This document shows positions 11,785 to 35,100 of a stretch of DNA of 64,000 nt, one piece after another. Numbering within the stretch: position 1 is the stretch's first letter; each line of letters opens with the position of its first letter. Source of the DNA: Hydra vulgaris. Lineage: Eukaryota; Cnidaria; Hydrozoa; Anthoathecata; Hydridae. Below the pieces are notes generated by a model. That model saw only the letters and a list, made by a program, of their open reading frames with translations. It ran no database searches and had not been told where the DNA came from. Where the stretch lies: contig NC_088928.1 of NCBI RefSeq assembly GCF_038396675.1, positions 59,414,501-59,478,500 on the forward strand, given 5' to 3'. Position numbers and translations under genes: made by a program.

Positions 11785-11950
11785 TGTTCTGGAAGATTCT
11801 AGATGCTTCTTTTCGATGCTTCTGGAAGCTTGTGGATGCTTCTGAATGTTTCTGGATATTTCTGGATGCTACTGGATGCTTCCAGATGTTTCTTCTGGAA
11901 ACTTCTGGAAGCTTCTGCATGCTTCTGGAAACTTCTAGATACTTCCTTTA
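11785..11950. repeat. Degenerate short-period repeat (cttctggatg type)
   Basis: About 15 irregular copies of a roughly 11-nt unit, cttctggaagc / cttctggatg, between the transposase start and the right end of Tc1 element 2. Confidence 0.8.
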
Positions 11951-12233
11951 ATTATTAAAAAACTTCTGTGACGCTGACACGGACGAGACTTAAGAAAATG
12001 AAACAAACTAAAAAAGTTGCACTTGTTTTGTCCTCTGCAAAATGGTACTTGTCAACGAAAATCTGCCTGTGTGCTGTCACCTGTTAGCTGATTGCTCATG
12101 TCATGGCATGCTATGACTCCAGACTCCTGAACTGTTTGCTGTGGTAGTACAGTTCGTTTCGTTTTTAAGACATGTAAAATTAGGAACACTTTTTAGCATT
12201 GTTCGATGTTGGTTGCAAATGTTTTATCCAATA

Positions 12234-12236
<3 letters not shown>

Positions 12237-12310
<74 letters not shown>
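12237..12310. repeat. (TA)n bridge between Tc1 element 2 and a mariner end
   Basis: An uninterrupted TA tract links the right end of Tc1 element 2 to a different transposon terminus. Confidence 0.95.
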
Positions 12311-12313
<3 letters not shown>

Positions 12314-12560
12314 GGTGGGCCAAAAGTCACTGAACCATTTCAATTTTAAATAACTTTTTTATTTTAACAGTTATATGCATAAAATTTTAGTATCATAAAG
12401 TCAAGGGGATGGAAATTGATTTTCTATCACAAATTTAATTTTATTCTTATCACAAATTTACTTTTAGTAAGCTTTAAAAACTTTATATACTAAGGCAAGG
12501 GTAATTATATCGTTTTCTACAGAAATTACATAAAGAAAATTTTTTTACTAAGGAGCAATA
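12311..12560 (+). mobile_element. Solo left end of a mariner-type element
   Basis: It begins cagggtgggccaaaagtcac next to TA, a form common at mariner/Tc1 ends. No matching right end or transposase follows, so the right boundary is a guess. Probably a truncated copy. Confidence 0.55.
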
Positions 12561-12584
12561 TGCAAATCTAATATGGATCACAAC

Positions 12585-13760
12585 CAGCATGTATATGTGG
12601 CCTACCTAAAATACGTAAAAAATTTGAACAAATTCCTAATTTCATACCTATTATTTCCTCAATTAATGCCTATAATTATAAACTACCTAAGATCTTAGGT
12701 ACTTTAGTCAAACATATTGATCTAAAGTATTCACCAAAAGATTCCTTTACTTTTCTTGAAGAATTAAAATTACAATTTCAGTAATAATTATTTAATTTCT
12801 TTTGATGTTGAAAGTTTATTCACTAATATTTCATTGGAAGAGACCAATGAAATTAGTGGTTTCTAAAATATTAAATAAAAATCAGTAACTTAAAATTTCT
12901 AATGCAAATTTAAAAAAATTATTTAGGTTTGCAATCTGTAATTCTCATTTTTTGTTTTGTGGTAAATATTCTGATCAAATTGATGATGTAGCTATGGTGT
13001 CTCCACTTGCTTCTGTTTTAGACAATTTATTCATGGGGAACTTAGAAAGTAATTAAATGAATTTAACGGGAATAAACCTTTTTTTATGAAAGATATGTAG
13101 ATTATATTTTTGCATCATTTTACTCAAAAACCGATATTACAATTTTTCAAGAGTATTTAAATTCTAAACATCCTAATATCAAATTTACATGTAAACATGA
13201 ACAAAATGGTATTTTACCATTTTTGGATGTTTGCATCAAAACTAATCATGAGTTGATCACTTATATTTACTATGAGGAGACATTTTCTGGTCTATTGACA
13301 ATTTTTTTTAGCTTTACCTTAATTAACTACAAACTTGGTTTAGTTAAAACTCCTATTGCCAGTTGTTTTAAAATTAATTATACATGGTTTGGTTACCATA
13401 ACAATATTAATAAATATAAACAGTCTTATTAACAAATCAGTACTCAATTAAACTTATTGATAAATGTATAAACAAAAATTTAAATTTAGGTTGCTATATA
13501 TAGGTGATAGCTCAAGAAATATTCAAAACAAAATTAATAAACTAAAAAGTTATGTAAAAAAGATTTAATTATCAAATTATCGTTTTCTCCTTTTAAAATT
13601 AAGCAATGCTTTTCATTAAAAGACTTACTTCCAAAAAATAATAAATCAAACATTGTTTACAAATTTAATTGTGCTAACTGTAATGTTTGCTACATAGGAT
13701 GAACTGTCGGTAACTTTTTACAATGCATTGATGAACATTTCAAGGACGATAAAAAGTTAA
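12585..13760 (+). pseudogene. Penelope-like element: RT and start of GIY-YIG domain, decayed
   Basis: Segments on the plus strand, in order and in shifting frames: CGLPKIRKKFEQIPNF (12595), KDSFTFLEEL (12740), a DVESLFTNIS-like segment (12800), RYVDYIFASFYSK (13095; the catalytic YVDD box with the second D changed to Y), HPNIKFTCKHEQNGILPFLD (13170), and then VYKFNCANCNVCYIG (13660) at the start of the GIY-YIG region. This order matches Penelope-like retroelements. Many stops are present. The catalytic change and the frameshifts make it dead. Confidence 0.82.
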
Positions 13761-13854
13761 AATACTTGTGCAACATTAAATTTAAATACTTGTGCAACAT
13801 TAGTTTAAATACTTGTGCAACATTTAGTTTAAATACTTGTGCAACATTAGTTTA
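13759..13854. repeat. 24-bp tandem repeat, 4 copies
   Basis: The unit is approximately aaatacttgtgcaacattagttt and follows the Penelope-like fragment. Confidence 0.9.
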
Positions 13855-13954
13855 GAGCTCTGATTTGATCTTGGGTAATAAAATTATTTTTATACTTTAT
13901 TATTTGGCTATTGTTTGGTGGCATTTTATATCATAAGTATTAGCAGCTACTGTT

Positions 13955-14178
13955 CTGCCTCATAAAGTCAATCCTATTTGTCTAGTTTTTTTCCTCGAAC
14001 ATCAGCTCTTTGCAATTTGCTTCCTTCATCTTGTTTTCCTGATTATTATAATTTGCAATCCTTTAAGTCGCCCGTCAATTGTTATCTTGCTCTACAATCT
14101 TCATCTTTTCTCTTTCAGTAACTTCCAACTTTAATTAGTGGCTGCTTGCAGACTTGTTGGAAGCAAAGATGGTAAAAA
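13955..14178 (+). mobile_element. 3' tail of a jockey/CR1-type LINE
   Basis: It matches, in opposite orientation, the 3' tail of LINE copies 1 and 3: frag tcgaacatcagctctttg, caatcctttaagtcgcc, and cttccaactttaattagtgg. It ends before poly-A at 14176. No RT remains, so this is a 5'-truncated insertion. Confidence 0.85.
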
Positions 14179-14429
14179 AAAAAAAAAATTAGTTTAATCT
14201 AACAGTCTTAAGAAAGCCAAATTTACAACTTTAAAAACAGCATAACGTATTTCTTTCGATTTCTCTCTCTCTCTCTTTTATTCATATATTCGAATCAAAT
14301 TTTAATTGTACCCTGTTCATTTTGTTCAAAACTGCCTCAACAGCATTTTAAATAACAAACAAAACAATCCCCATTTTTGAGATTTTCTGCTTAATTTAAA
14401 ATGATATGAAATGTCTGGGGTTCATCAGG

Positions 14430-14500
14430 GGAAATCTTAGGGGTTGGCAACACGCAGCTTGCAAGCCACATATGGCTCTTTTATCCAAATTATGCAACAT
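14430..14500. mobile_element. hAT-like terminal sequence
   Basis: ggggttggcaacacgcagct followed by tgcaagccacatatggctct resembles the ends of many hAT elements. It may be the left end of the element whose transposase remnant is at 15763-16110. No partner end was found. Confidence 0.45.
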
Positions 14501-14658
14501 TCAACCTTAGCATTCAATAAATAAATACAGACTTCAAATGAATGTATACAGTCTTCAAACAGATTTACAGCAGCTATCATTGATGTTTTTCAAAAAATAA
14601 TGAAGATGGATGAAACCATTTATGGATGGATTTTTCATTAAGATTTTTTTTTGTATAC

Positions 14659-14745
14659 TTGTTCATGTATTAACATAAGTTTTTGTTCATGTATCAACTT
14701 AAGTTTTTTGTTCATGTATTAACATAAGTTTTTGTTCATGCAGTA
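14659..14745. repeat. About 25-bp tandem repeat
   Basis: Four copies of gttcatgtattaacataagtttt. Confidence 0.85.
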
Positions 14746-15450
14746 ACTTTTTCATATACTTGTTTTGTGACTTTAAAAATAAGAAGGCAGTAATTTAAAA
14801 AATCAAAGATGTTCCACTTTCTGAAAAAAAAGTGTGACAGAACAATAAAAATGTAATAAAGGTCACCTATATTTTCTTTGGTGTGTGATAAGTCATGTGA
14901 CATAAAGGATACTACACAACTTAGATTAGTAGGGCAATATGAATCAAGGGTATTCATGTAGAACTGTAAATTTTGAAAAAAAAAAAAAAGATGAGTAAGT
15001 TAATAAAAAATATTTTGATTTATTGTTATATAATCAGTTCTATTGGCTATCTAGAGAGGAGGTAGGGGGAGATATTCTTAAATATTTTGATCTATGTATC
15101 AAACATATTAAAACATTTATTATTATCATCAATAGCTTTTTGAATACCCTTAGTTAAACAATCACATTAGGTTACAAAAATTCTATTTTGCTACAGATAA
15201 AACTGTTGCAAAGACAAGGTTTGTGTTACAGATATAAATACAACCCTTGGAATTAGGAAAAATGAAGTGGGCAATAAATTGGCAACCTCAAACTGTTATA
15301 AGTCGGCAAAAAAAAATTGACACAAAACGGTTACTATAAAACATAGAAATGAGTTTAGCGAACTTTTGCCGACCTCAAACACTTTTAGGTCAGCAGTTTG
15401 GTTTGTATTGCCAAATGCTGGGCCCTAATTTCGAGGGCTGGATATAAAAG

Positions 15451-15618
15451 AGTTGCAAAAACAAGGTTTATGTTATAGATAAAAATAGTTGCAAAAACAA
15501 AGCTTTTGTTACAGATAAGAAGCAGTTGTAAAAACAAGGTTTTTGTTACAGGTAAGAAACAGTTGTAAAAACAAGGTTTCTGTTACAGATATGACAGAGT
15601 TGCAAAGACAAGGCTATA
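15451..15618. repeat. 36-37-bp tandem repeat, 4.6 copies
   Basis: The unit starts agttgcaaaaacaaggtttt and ends tgttacagataagaaac. An outlying copy lies at 15197-15240, so the array was once longer or has been split. Confidence 0.88.
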
Positions 15619-15762
15619 CTGCACATTTGTATTTAGAAAATGTAGTTTCTTTTAAAAGTCATTTGCATTTAGAAAAGTTTCTTTTAAAAGTTATCTATGT
15701 TTAAACTAATGAGAAACAGAAAGTAGCATTAACACTAAGAATTTCATGACTGTTATCAAAAA

Positions 15763-16110
15763 ATGAAAAACTCCTTTGTCAAGTTCGTTTTACAGGGTTC
15801 ATTTTTGACACATTCACTTACTGTAAATTCAAATAAAATAAATTTTAAACTGCTTCAAAAGGTCAATAGAGCTCAATTTGAAATTCAGTTAATCAAGTTG
15901 AAATCAAAAGATGTTTGGTCTAAAAAATTTACAGCTTTGCAAACAGAACTAGAAAACATGGGGAGAAAAAAAAGAGAAATCGTTACTAGATCCAAAATTG
16001 AAAGAACTTTTAAATTTTCAAAAGGAAGATCAAATTATATTTGAAATATGAAATAATCTTCCTGAAAGATTTAGGTTTACTGTGTAGCAATATTTAACAA
16101 CATTAAAAGT
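15763..16110 (+). pseudogene. hAT transposase remnant (C-terminal part)
   Basis: The frame 15763-16044 includes SKDVWSKKFTALQTELENM. A shifted frame (15990-16100) reads FQKEDQIIFEI followed by NNLPERF. Both match the region just before the dimerisation domain of SCAND3/ZBED-like hAT transposases (WxxKFxxLQTELExL, then W..LP..F). It is frameshifted with in-frame stops. Family by recognition only. Confidence 0.6.
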
Positions 16111-16199
16111 AATTTGAGATACTCTTTTAATAATGCTAGTCTTGACATTGTCCAAAGCTAATGACCTCAAATTATGAACCTAATGTAAAACAAATCTGT

Positions 16200-17112
<913 letters not shown>

Positions 17113-17884
17113 AGATACTCATAAAGTAAACAGTTAGTTTAAATCAAAAACAAATTATTTTAGTCAATGCTAGATTAACCCGGGTTCCTGGGAGCCTAGG
17201 CGCCTGGCCCCTAAAAATTAGGGTACCAGCGGGGCCCCCAATTTTAACTTATATATTAGTTTCTTTATTAAATATGACTTGACATTCTAAATTATTTTCA
17301 TTAATTCTTAATGAAATTAATTTCGATAATTTTTAATCAAATTAATTTCATTAATTTTTCATGTAATTAAAAGTAAAAACTCAAAACTTTTTTAAAAAAG
17401 AGTTCAAACTTGAACACGTTCGAACTATATTGGAAAAAAATTCGAACAATTTTTATCTTTTTTTACTTAAAAGTGAAATAAACAGATACAAGTTAAATAC
17501 GAACTATTTAATTATTTATTAAGAAATGCGAATCGACTACATTTTGATTAGATTTTTTTTTATTTGAGAACAAAAAATATCACTTAAATTAATAGTTGTT
17601 TGTTTTTTTATTTACTTATATTTATTAGTAAATATATATTGAAATATTTTACATATTTTTTGAAATATGAGTTTTTTTACTTCCTTTGTTTTACCACTAA
17701 TGATTTATAAATTAATATGACAATATTATTTTTGCAATAATTATACAATAATGGACATAAAATATTTAAGCGGAAACCCAAACTGCAAAAAAAAAAAAAA
17801 AAAGTGACTGACAGCAAGCAACATTAAAAAAAATCCCAAAATTGACTACTTTTTTCCAATCTCCTGATAAAGCATGGGAGGAGA

Positions 17885-18067
17885 ATCAATGTGTGTCAAT
17901 TAAATCCAACCCAACTGCAGAAATTCCAGTTGCAGAACGTAACAGATAATTCTTCAAAGAACAATGTATCGGTGTTATCCAATGCAACAGCGAAGCAAGA
18001 AAATGTGTCATATGGCAATGTAAGTATACTGTAGAATTTAGAGAAAAGAATAAATCATTTCTATTCC

Positions 18068-18133
<66 letters not shown>

Positions 18134-20460
18134 TATTATTATTATTGTTATTATTATTAATATTATTATTGTTGTTGTTATGAGTAATATTGTTAAACGT
18201 ATTAGTATTTTTAATTGTATACTTAAGCTGCACTGTTCTTTTTTGTTTTAGTCCAGTTTGTCAATATGTCAATCTAAACTAGCATTGTGGACGGATTTGA
18301 AATAAGCACAATGCTACTGGATTTCTATAAAAGAAATTCCTGATCAAAATATTGAAAACAAAAATTTTGAAAAATTCCAAAAAGTAACAAACACCAAAAC
18401 AAGGTGGTGCTCTCTTATCTATTTTTCTTTTAAGTTGGAAAATGGCAAAATTTGAAAAAGAATCAGGCTTATTTATTCACCACCCACAGGAAAAATATTT
18501 TGTTTCTTCTGCTTGCTTTTTCAAGATTCAGACGACAATTTCAGAGCTGGATTCAAGAATTGAGCACATTGACTGCGTTCTATACATAGACACGAACAAA
18601 GCAAGCAGCATTTTAATGCAGTCCAGTGCTATTTTGGAAAAGTCACAATAAAAGGAGAAATTGATGTTCATTTAAAACAGCTGTTGAAAGATAAAAAATA
18701 TTACTGGAGGAAAGTTCTAACAAGAGTTGTTGGTTGCTTGAAGTTTTTGTGCAGTCGAGGTCTAGCTCTGTGAAGGTCTAGAAGATGACTTCAGTAATGA
18801 AAATTTTCTCGGGGCCTTGGAGTTCTTAGCAAAATTTGACTTATTCCTTGCTAAACACTTAGAAAACCGAGGAAATCAGGGCAGAGGAAATGTTTCATAA
18901 ATTTCATCAACAAGTTATAAGGAAATTGTTTAATTACAAAAAAAGTTCTGGCTTCCATTGGTAGCAAAATTGAGAGTGCTAAATTCTTTTCACTGATTAT
19001 TGACTCATCAACTGACACTGCGCACTGTGACCAACTTGCAATAATCATTCGATATGTGAGCTAGGAAGCTGTTGCGGAAGAAAGATTTATTGGGTTTAAA
19101 TCTTCATGTGGATATAGCGGAAAGTCTATGGCAGATGCTGTCAAGAAAAAATTAGATAAGCTTGGCTTAAATATTAACGATGGTCGTGGTCAGTCATATG
19201 ATAATGCATCTAACATGTCAGGAAAATACAAAGGCTTACAAGCACTACTGAAAAATGAGAACCCAAACATTGAATTTATTCCTTGTGCAGGACGTTCTCT
19301 AAAATTAGTTGGCATAAATTCTGTTGACAGTTGTGAGGCTGCATACGATTTCTTTGGGTTTCTCTAATGCCTGTATAATTTCTGTGCTTCTTCAACTCAT
19401 AGATGGCAGATAGTTTGTTCTGGTCTTGTAAGTGATGCTGGAAATGACAGAAAAATTACCATTGATGCCTGAGTGGGACAAGATGATCAGCCATTTCTAC
19501 TTAAGTTTTACATTCAAATTACGATCATATTCTTGAGACATTGGAATCTATTATTCTGGATAAAGATGAAAAATGTCACAAAAAAATGACACAAAACAAA
19601 GCCACTGCACTTTAAAAAAAATGAAAACTTTAGATGTTGCTTTTATGAAGGAGCTTTGACACAGAATAATGTTACGATTTGATGCTACTAGTATGAAGCT
19701 TTAGATAAAACTGCAGATTTGGCTCTTTGTGTTTGATTACTTAATCTCTTTTTGAATATGTGACATCAGTTCGTGAAAATTTTCTCGACATTCAAGAAAG
19801 TGCTAGAAGGTTCTCAAGCATTATTCCTAATCAGTGCAAGCATGAAAATTCAAGAAAGAAGACGCGCAAATTAGGGTTTAGTGAAAATAGCAAGAATGAA
19901 GTGGTTCTTAGTGGCAGTGACGAATTTAAAATAAATTTTTTTCCCCAATCATAGACAAGTTGAAAATGTGCTTGAAAGAAAGGTTTTCTGCTTACAAGTC
20001 TGCAGAGAGAAAGTTTGGTTTTCTAACTAGTTTTCAGACCAAGACCGTTCCTGTCATTGTTGCTGCTGCCAAATCCTTATTTACTATTTATCCTTCAGAC
20101 TTAGATACACAATTCCTTGATGAAATTATCCAGTTTTCCAAGTTTGTAAATAAGCAAATAAGAAGAATATATCAGCACTCGAATGTTTACAAGCAATTCA
20201 TTGAAATAAGTTAGAATCAGTTTTTCCATGTTGAAATCGCATATCAGATTTTACTTATCCTTCCCATAACCAATCGTAGTGCAGAGAGAGCATTTTCAAA
20301 AAAAGCAATAGTTAAAAATGATCTCCGGTCTTTAATGTTTAATGATTGTTTAAATGCTTTTTGCTTAATGACAATTGAAAGAACACTGTTAAAAAACATA
20401 AATTTTCAAGATGTCCAAATTGATTTTGCAAATGTAAAAGCAAGAAAAGTTTCTCTGTAA
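17885..20460 (+). pseudogene. hAT transposase (ZMYM1/DUF4371-like), decayed
   Basis: Segments in order: a TTF-type zinc-finger region (TKTRWCSLIYFSF near 18400, then GKIFCFFCLLF in a shifted frame), the RNase H-like core with IIDSSTDTAHCDQLAIIIRY (18993), GRGQSYDNASNMSGKY (19182), which is the second acidic site with DNA(S)N, and a C-terminal dimerisation segment NRSAERAFSK (20268). This is the standard order for hAT transposases of the ZMYM1/DUF4371 group. Stops and frameshifts occur throughout. The (ATT)n tract interrupts the N-terminal part. Confidence 0.85.
18066..18180. repeat. (ATT)n microsatellite within hAT element 1
   Basis: About 38 trinucleotides with few interruptions. On the minus strand it reads as a poly-Asn run, which explains a spurious open frame there. 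Confidence 0.95.
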
Positions 20461-20579
20461 ACAAAAAAGTAATCTTATGTTTTTTGCATTCATTTTTAAA
20501 TACATTTTTTTAAGAATAGGGCCCCAAATATTTTTTTGCTCCCAGCTTCCAAGATCCTTAATCCAGCATTGATTTTAGT

Positions 20580-21450
20580 ATAAATGGAAAAATATTTGAA
20601 CAGATTATAACATAAGGTTTAAAACATTGTTTCTATTAATAGCCAAATCATCTAAGCAATTTAATCCAATTGCTTTTTATATTGAATACTCCAGATATTC
20701 AATATAGAAAACAAAAACTCTATTAAAGTTATCTTTAGAAGCAACCAAATTTCCATTTTTGCATAAAAATCTTAAACATTGCATAAAACATCAAATTAAT
20801 TAACTAAAATAAGTATAACATAATTATTGAGCACAAAGAATATCAACCAAACCTTTTTTGTTTTACTTTTGTATCACAGATACATCAAAGAATGTTTAAA
20901 AAAATTAGTATAAATTAAATAATACATAAACGTAAATGTTGAAACATATTTCCATAGCTTCCTTAGAAACATGTTTCCATAGCTTTAAGTTAGGTGATAT
21001 AATGTTTATTTTTTGCTGAATAATTGAATGTTTAAGAATCAAAAAGCATTGCTAATTTATTGTATTTTATAAATATTTAAACATTTGTAGAATTTTATCA
21101 AATTTTGCATAGTTTTGCATAATTTAACAAAACTACATTATGCATACCTAAATAAATTATAATAATTTAACAATTATTTTGTTTTTCATTTAAATGATTT
21201 TTGCAATATTTTCATTTAAATGCTTTTCGCATAGAATTTTTGCAACATTTTAATATTCGTCTTGAAATAAACATGACATAAACTAACATTACACTTTGAA
21301 ATGTGTTTTATATAAGTAGATAAAGAGAGAAAAAGCAGAAAAGATAGTGCCCTATTTATAACACATTAAACTATTATACATTGTATGAAAACAAATCAAA
21401 TAATAAATAGTTTGACACATATATTTACAAAATATTTTTCTAATTTAGCA
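20580..21450. other. No exon recognised; expected to hold or flank the missing last DMAC2L exon
   Basis: I looked on the minus strand for a Leu-rich last exon after the donor at 21454 and did not find one with confidence, either here or further left. The stretch is AT-rich with short imperfect duplications. Confidence 0.4.
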
Positions 21451-21454
21451 TTAC

Positions 21455-32020
<10,566 letters not shown>

Positions 32021-32119
32021 TTAATTAGATTCATCACTATCAACACTCATTGATTGATTGGAATCGTCTTGTATAGAATCATTTAAAATATATAATAGAA
32101 ATTATATTCGATTCTTTAC
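32021..32119 (-). CDS. GON4L: GON4L last exon, with in-frame stop at 32104-32102
   Basis: Acceptor tttcaattag at 32120. Phase 0 reading gives VKNRI, then TAA, then [13 protein letters not shown] and [10 protein letters not shown] to a second TAA at 32023-32021. The family has EVSHRFRELMQLF in the final SANT helix, so VKNRI-x-FLLYIL aligns with it and the TAA falls on a non-conserved polar site. As read, the protein would end inside the helix. Confidence 0.78.
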
Positions 32120-35100
32120 CTAATTGAAATGAAAAAAAAAGTACAGTATCAAATTGCATTATGCTTTTAAATATTTTATCAATAAATTATTCATATAAAT
32201 AACTAAAAATATAAACAGTCTGCAGTGGCAGACTTTTTTTCTAAAAATTTTTCTAAAAATTGATGTTAATGGCTAAAAGGCTTTATAACAGAAATAGATT
32301 TTTAAAAAAATTATTATATAATCACCTCAGTATCTGATTTTGATTCTAAAGTTTCAGTAATTTTTCTAAAGGAATTTTCATTATCACCAAGCGATTGTAG
32401 GATGGTCAAAATAACCATGTCTTCTTCTCTGTAAAAATGTTTATATCAAACATTGCTAAATTTTTTTAAAATTTAAACATATTTATGAAAAGAGAATATT
32501 GTAAAGGGATCCTAAAAGTAATCCTAAAATACTTTGTAAAGGTTTAATATAAAACTTAAAATGTCACCATGATTACTAGTATTCATTGTGGTACTTTGAG
32601 CAAAAAAATGTAATAAAATTTTAAATCAAAAAAAAAAAAAAAAAAAATTGGTCAGAACTTATTATGTAAATCAGCTATTTATAATCAATTTTATAATCTT
32701 AAACTAGGAAAAAAAAAAAAAGTATTTTTTTGCCATTTAAATTAAAAGATTTTTAAATTAAGTCATGTTACCGATCGGTCATTTTTGACAAATGGTGTTG
32801 GTCACTTTACTATTCATCCTTCTATTTGACCAGTTTAGTAAGTTTAATTTGTCTCAAATTTTTATTTTTAATAAATTTAAAAAAAACAACAAAGTATTTT
32901 AAGATCCTTGATAAAACTTTTTTGGATATTTATATTTTCATTTGTTTTTAAAAAAAATTTATCTTACTTCTTCCATATCACACTTTGATTGTTGATCGGG
33001 AGCTCTGTGAATGATTTCTCAGCTTCATATAAGTTATATAGTTGTTTCTCTTCATTGCAACAGCTTTCAACATCTAAAGTTTTTGAACTTTTCAAAAAGT
33101 TATCTGAATGTGATTTAAAATTAGATGAGAAGTTAGATGAAATTGATAACTCCTGGGAAGATTTTACTTGTGACTGGTGTAAAGGCCTTTCTAATAATTC
33201 ATGTGAAGGCTTGACATCAATGTTTTCAGTATGCACTTGAGTGTAATGTATAAATTCTGCTGGTTTCTCAAAAGTTGTAGAGTTTTCTAATTTACTTGAA
33301 GAAACTATTTTCCCTTTGAAACTTAAATCATCATACGATGATTTAATATCTCCATATAAAGTATCTGGAAAGGTTAATTCACAGGACCCACAATCAAAGT
33401 TATCATTATTAACTTCTACAATAGATCTCTCATTTTTCTCTTTATCAAATGAGTTGTTAGATATCAAACTGTCTTGTGTTAAAAGGCACGGAGTTTGAGG
33501 TACAGGTTCTCTTTCAAAAAGAGAATAGGATTCTTTATCAAATACCTGAGACATATCTGGAGAGAAAACTGTCTTCATTAAATCAGTTTGGTTACTTAGA
33601 GTAATTAATTCACTTTTATCAAGTCTTCTCTTAGCCTTATGCTTTTTAGGAAGTATTACGTTTTTAATAAGCTGACAATCGACTTGTTCTAAACTCATTT
33701 CTCTGGCTATTTGACTTTTTGTCGCAGAGCATAAAGAATGTTGTGAAGAATCAGATAGTACAGTCTCATTAGCTGTAGATGATATAATCTCAAAGTGAAT
33801 GTCATTTGATGAAAGATCTGGTAATGATTGTTCAGTTTTAACTACCTGGTTACTTTGACTAAATATATCACAAGATTTAATTACCTCAGATGATTGATTT
33901 CTGTTATTACTTTGAATTTCATTGCAGTTAGGCATATTAATTTTAATTTGTTCTTCTGGTAATTTTTTAACTCCTTCATCCTCTGATGAGACATTTTCAA
34001 TAAAATTCAATTCATTTGAACAGTTAATATTATCCGATTTGTTTTTCTTATTATTATGACTTCCTTTTTTTTTTCTGGCAAGTTGGCTTAGTTTACGAGC
34101 AGTTACATTGGTATTTGATTTATTGGTAACAAATTTAGACGAGCCTTTTTTTGTTTGAGAGTTTTGTTTGTTTTTGACATCATCTTGGAATGTAACATTT
34201 TCATCTGTTTCAGCATGATACAAAATTTCTTCAAAGTCATCTATATCTTTCGTTCCATTTTTTACAGCTGCAAAATCAATGACTTCAAAATCATCATCAT
34301 CACTGCAATTAAGTTAATATATGATACTTAATTATTTTTGTACAGATATTTAATTTTATTATATATTATTAATTTGATTAGTGTTTAATAAATTTATATA
34401 ATTTATTATTATTAATCTATGCTTCTTTTCAGGAGTTCCAGAAAGGGAGTAAATGCCTTGCCTTTGTAGTAACCTTCGCCATTTTACATTAAGAATGTTT
34501 TTTAAAACAAACAAACTTTTGAAATTTTTTGTTTTAAAATATCTTTTTTTAAAATCTAAGCAACCTTATTTTGGTAGAAATCAACTACTGACAAAAAATT
34601 ATCCTGAGTTAAAAATTAAAAACTAAAAACAAAAAAAAGTAACAACAGCTTACTACAAGAGTAACTGGGAATAAAAAGAATATTAAGAACTCAATTGAAC
34701 TAAATATATTAAAATATAATATTGCTTTACTATTTTATAATAAAGTTATAACAACAATATCACCAATAAGTTCCCAGTAATTTTTGCCGGAAATATTATA
34801 ACCTGCCTACCAAAAAAAAAACTTACAAAGGTGGCGGTGAGAGATCTGGAAACATCTTTATAAACTGGTGAACAAGAGCTGTATTTCCTTTGAACATGGG
34901 AGTAATTGTATCAACTATATATTTAGAATTTAGGGAAACCTCAAACACATCAACAATCTTTTGAATGATTTTATTGTACCAACCTGGTTGGCTAACAAAA
35001 GCTTGCTCACAACATAGATGAAATCGAAGAACTTGCTCATACGAGAGCCATTGCAAAAACTAAATTCATATAAGACTTGTAGAAAAATTTTAATATTTTT

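Larger units (their letters stand above)
10177..12236 (-). mobile_element. Tc1-like element 2 with double (IR/DR) ends
   Basis: The outer ends are cagtatcggacaaaacgagt (left) and its diverged complement ending tttatccaatactg (right), both in TA tracts. The core ggacaaaac is repeated inside: 10184 and 10381 on the left, and complement ends at 12033 and 12229 on the right. Spacing is 197 and 196 bp, the Sleeping Beauty-type IR/DR layout. The 2060-bp element carries a broken transposase on the minus strand. Confidence 0.9.
17165..20571 (+). mobile_element. hAT element 1 with perfect 8-bp target duplication
   Basis: The left end is caatgctagattaacc and the right end ttaatccagcattg. The flanking direct repeats attttagt (17157-17164 and 20572-20579) are identical, so the boundaries are firm. 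The 3407-bp element carries a ZMYM/DUF4371-type hAT transposase broken by stops, with an expanded (ATT)n tract inside. Confidence 0.93.

Noticed and set aside
17886..18233. Asn-rich open frame on the minus strand
   Set aside because: It is the reverse of the (ATT)n tract inside hAT element 1.
32989..33240. Plus-strand open frames opposite GON4L exons (also 33316-33498)
   Set aside because: They are shadows of the real minus-strand exon.
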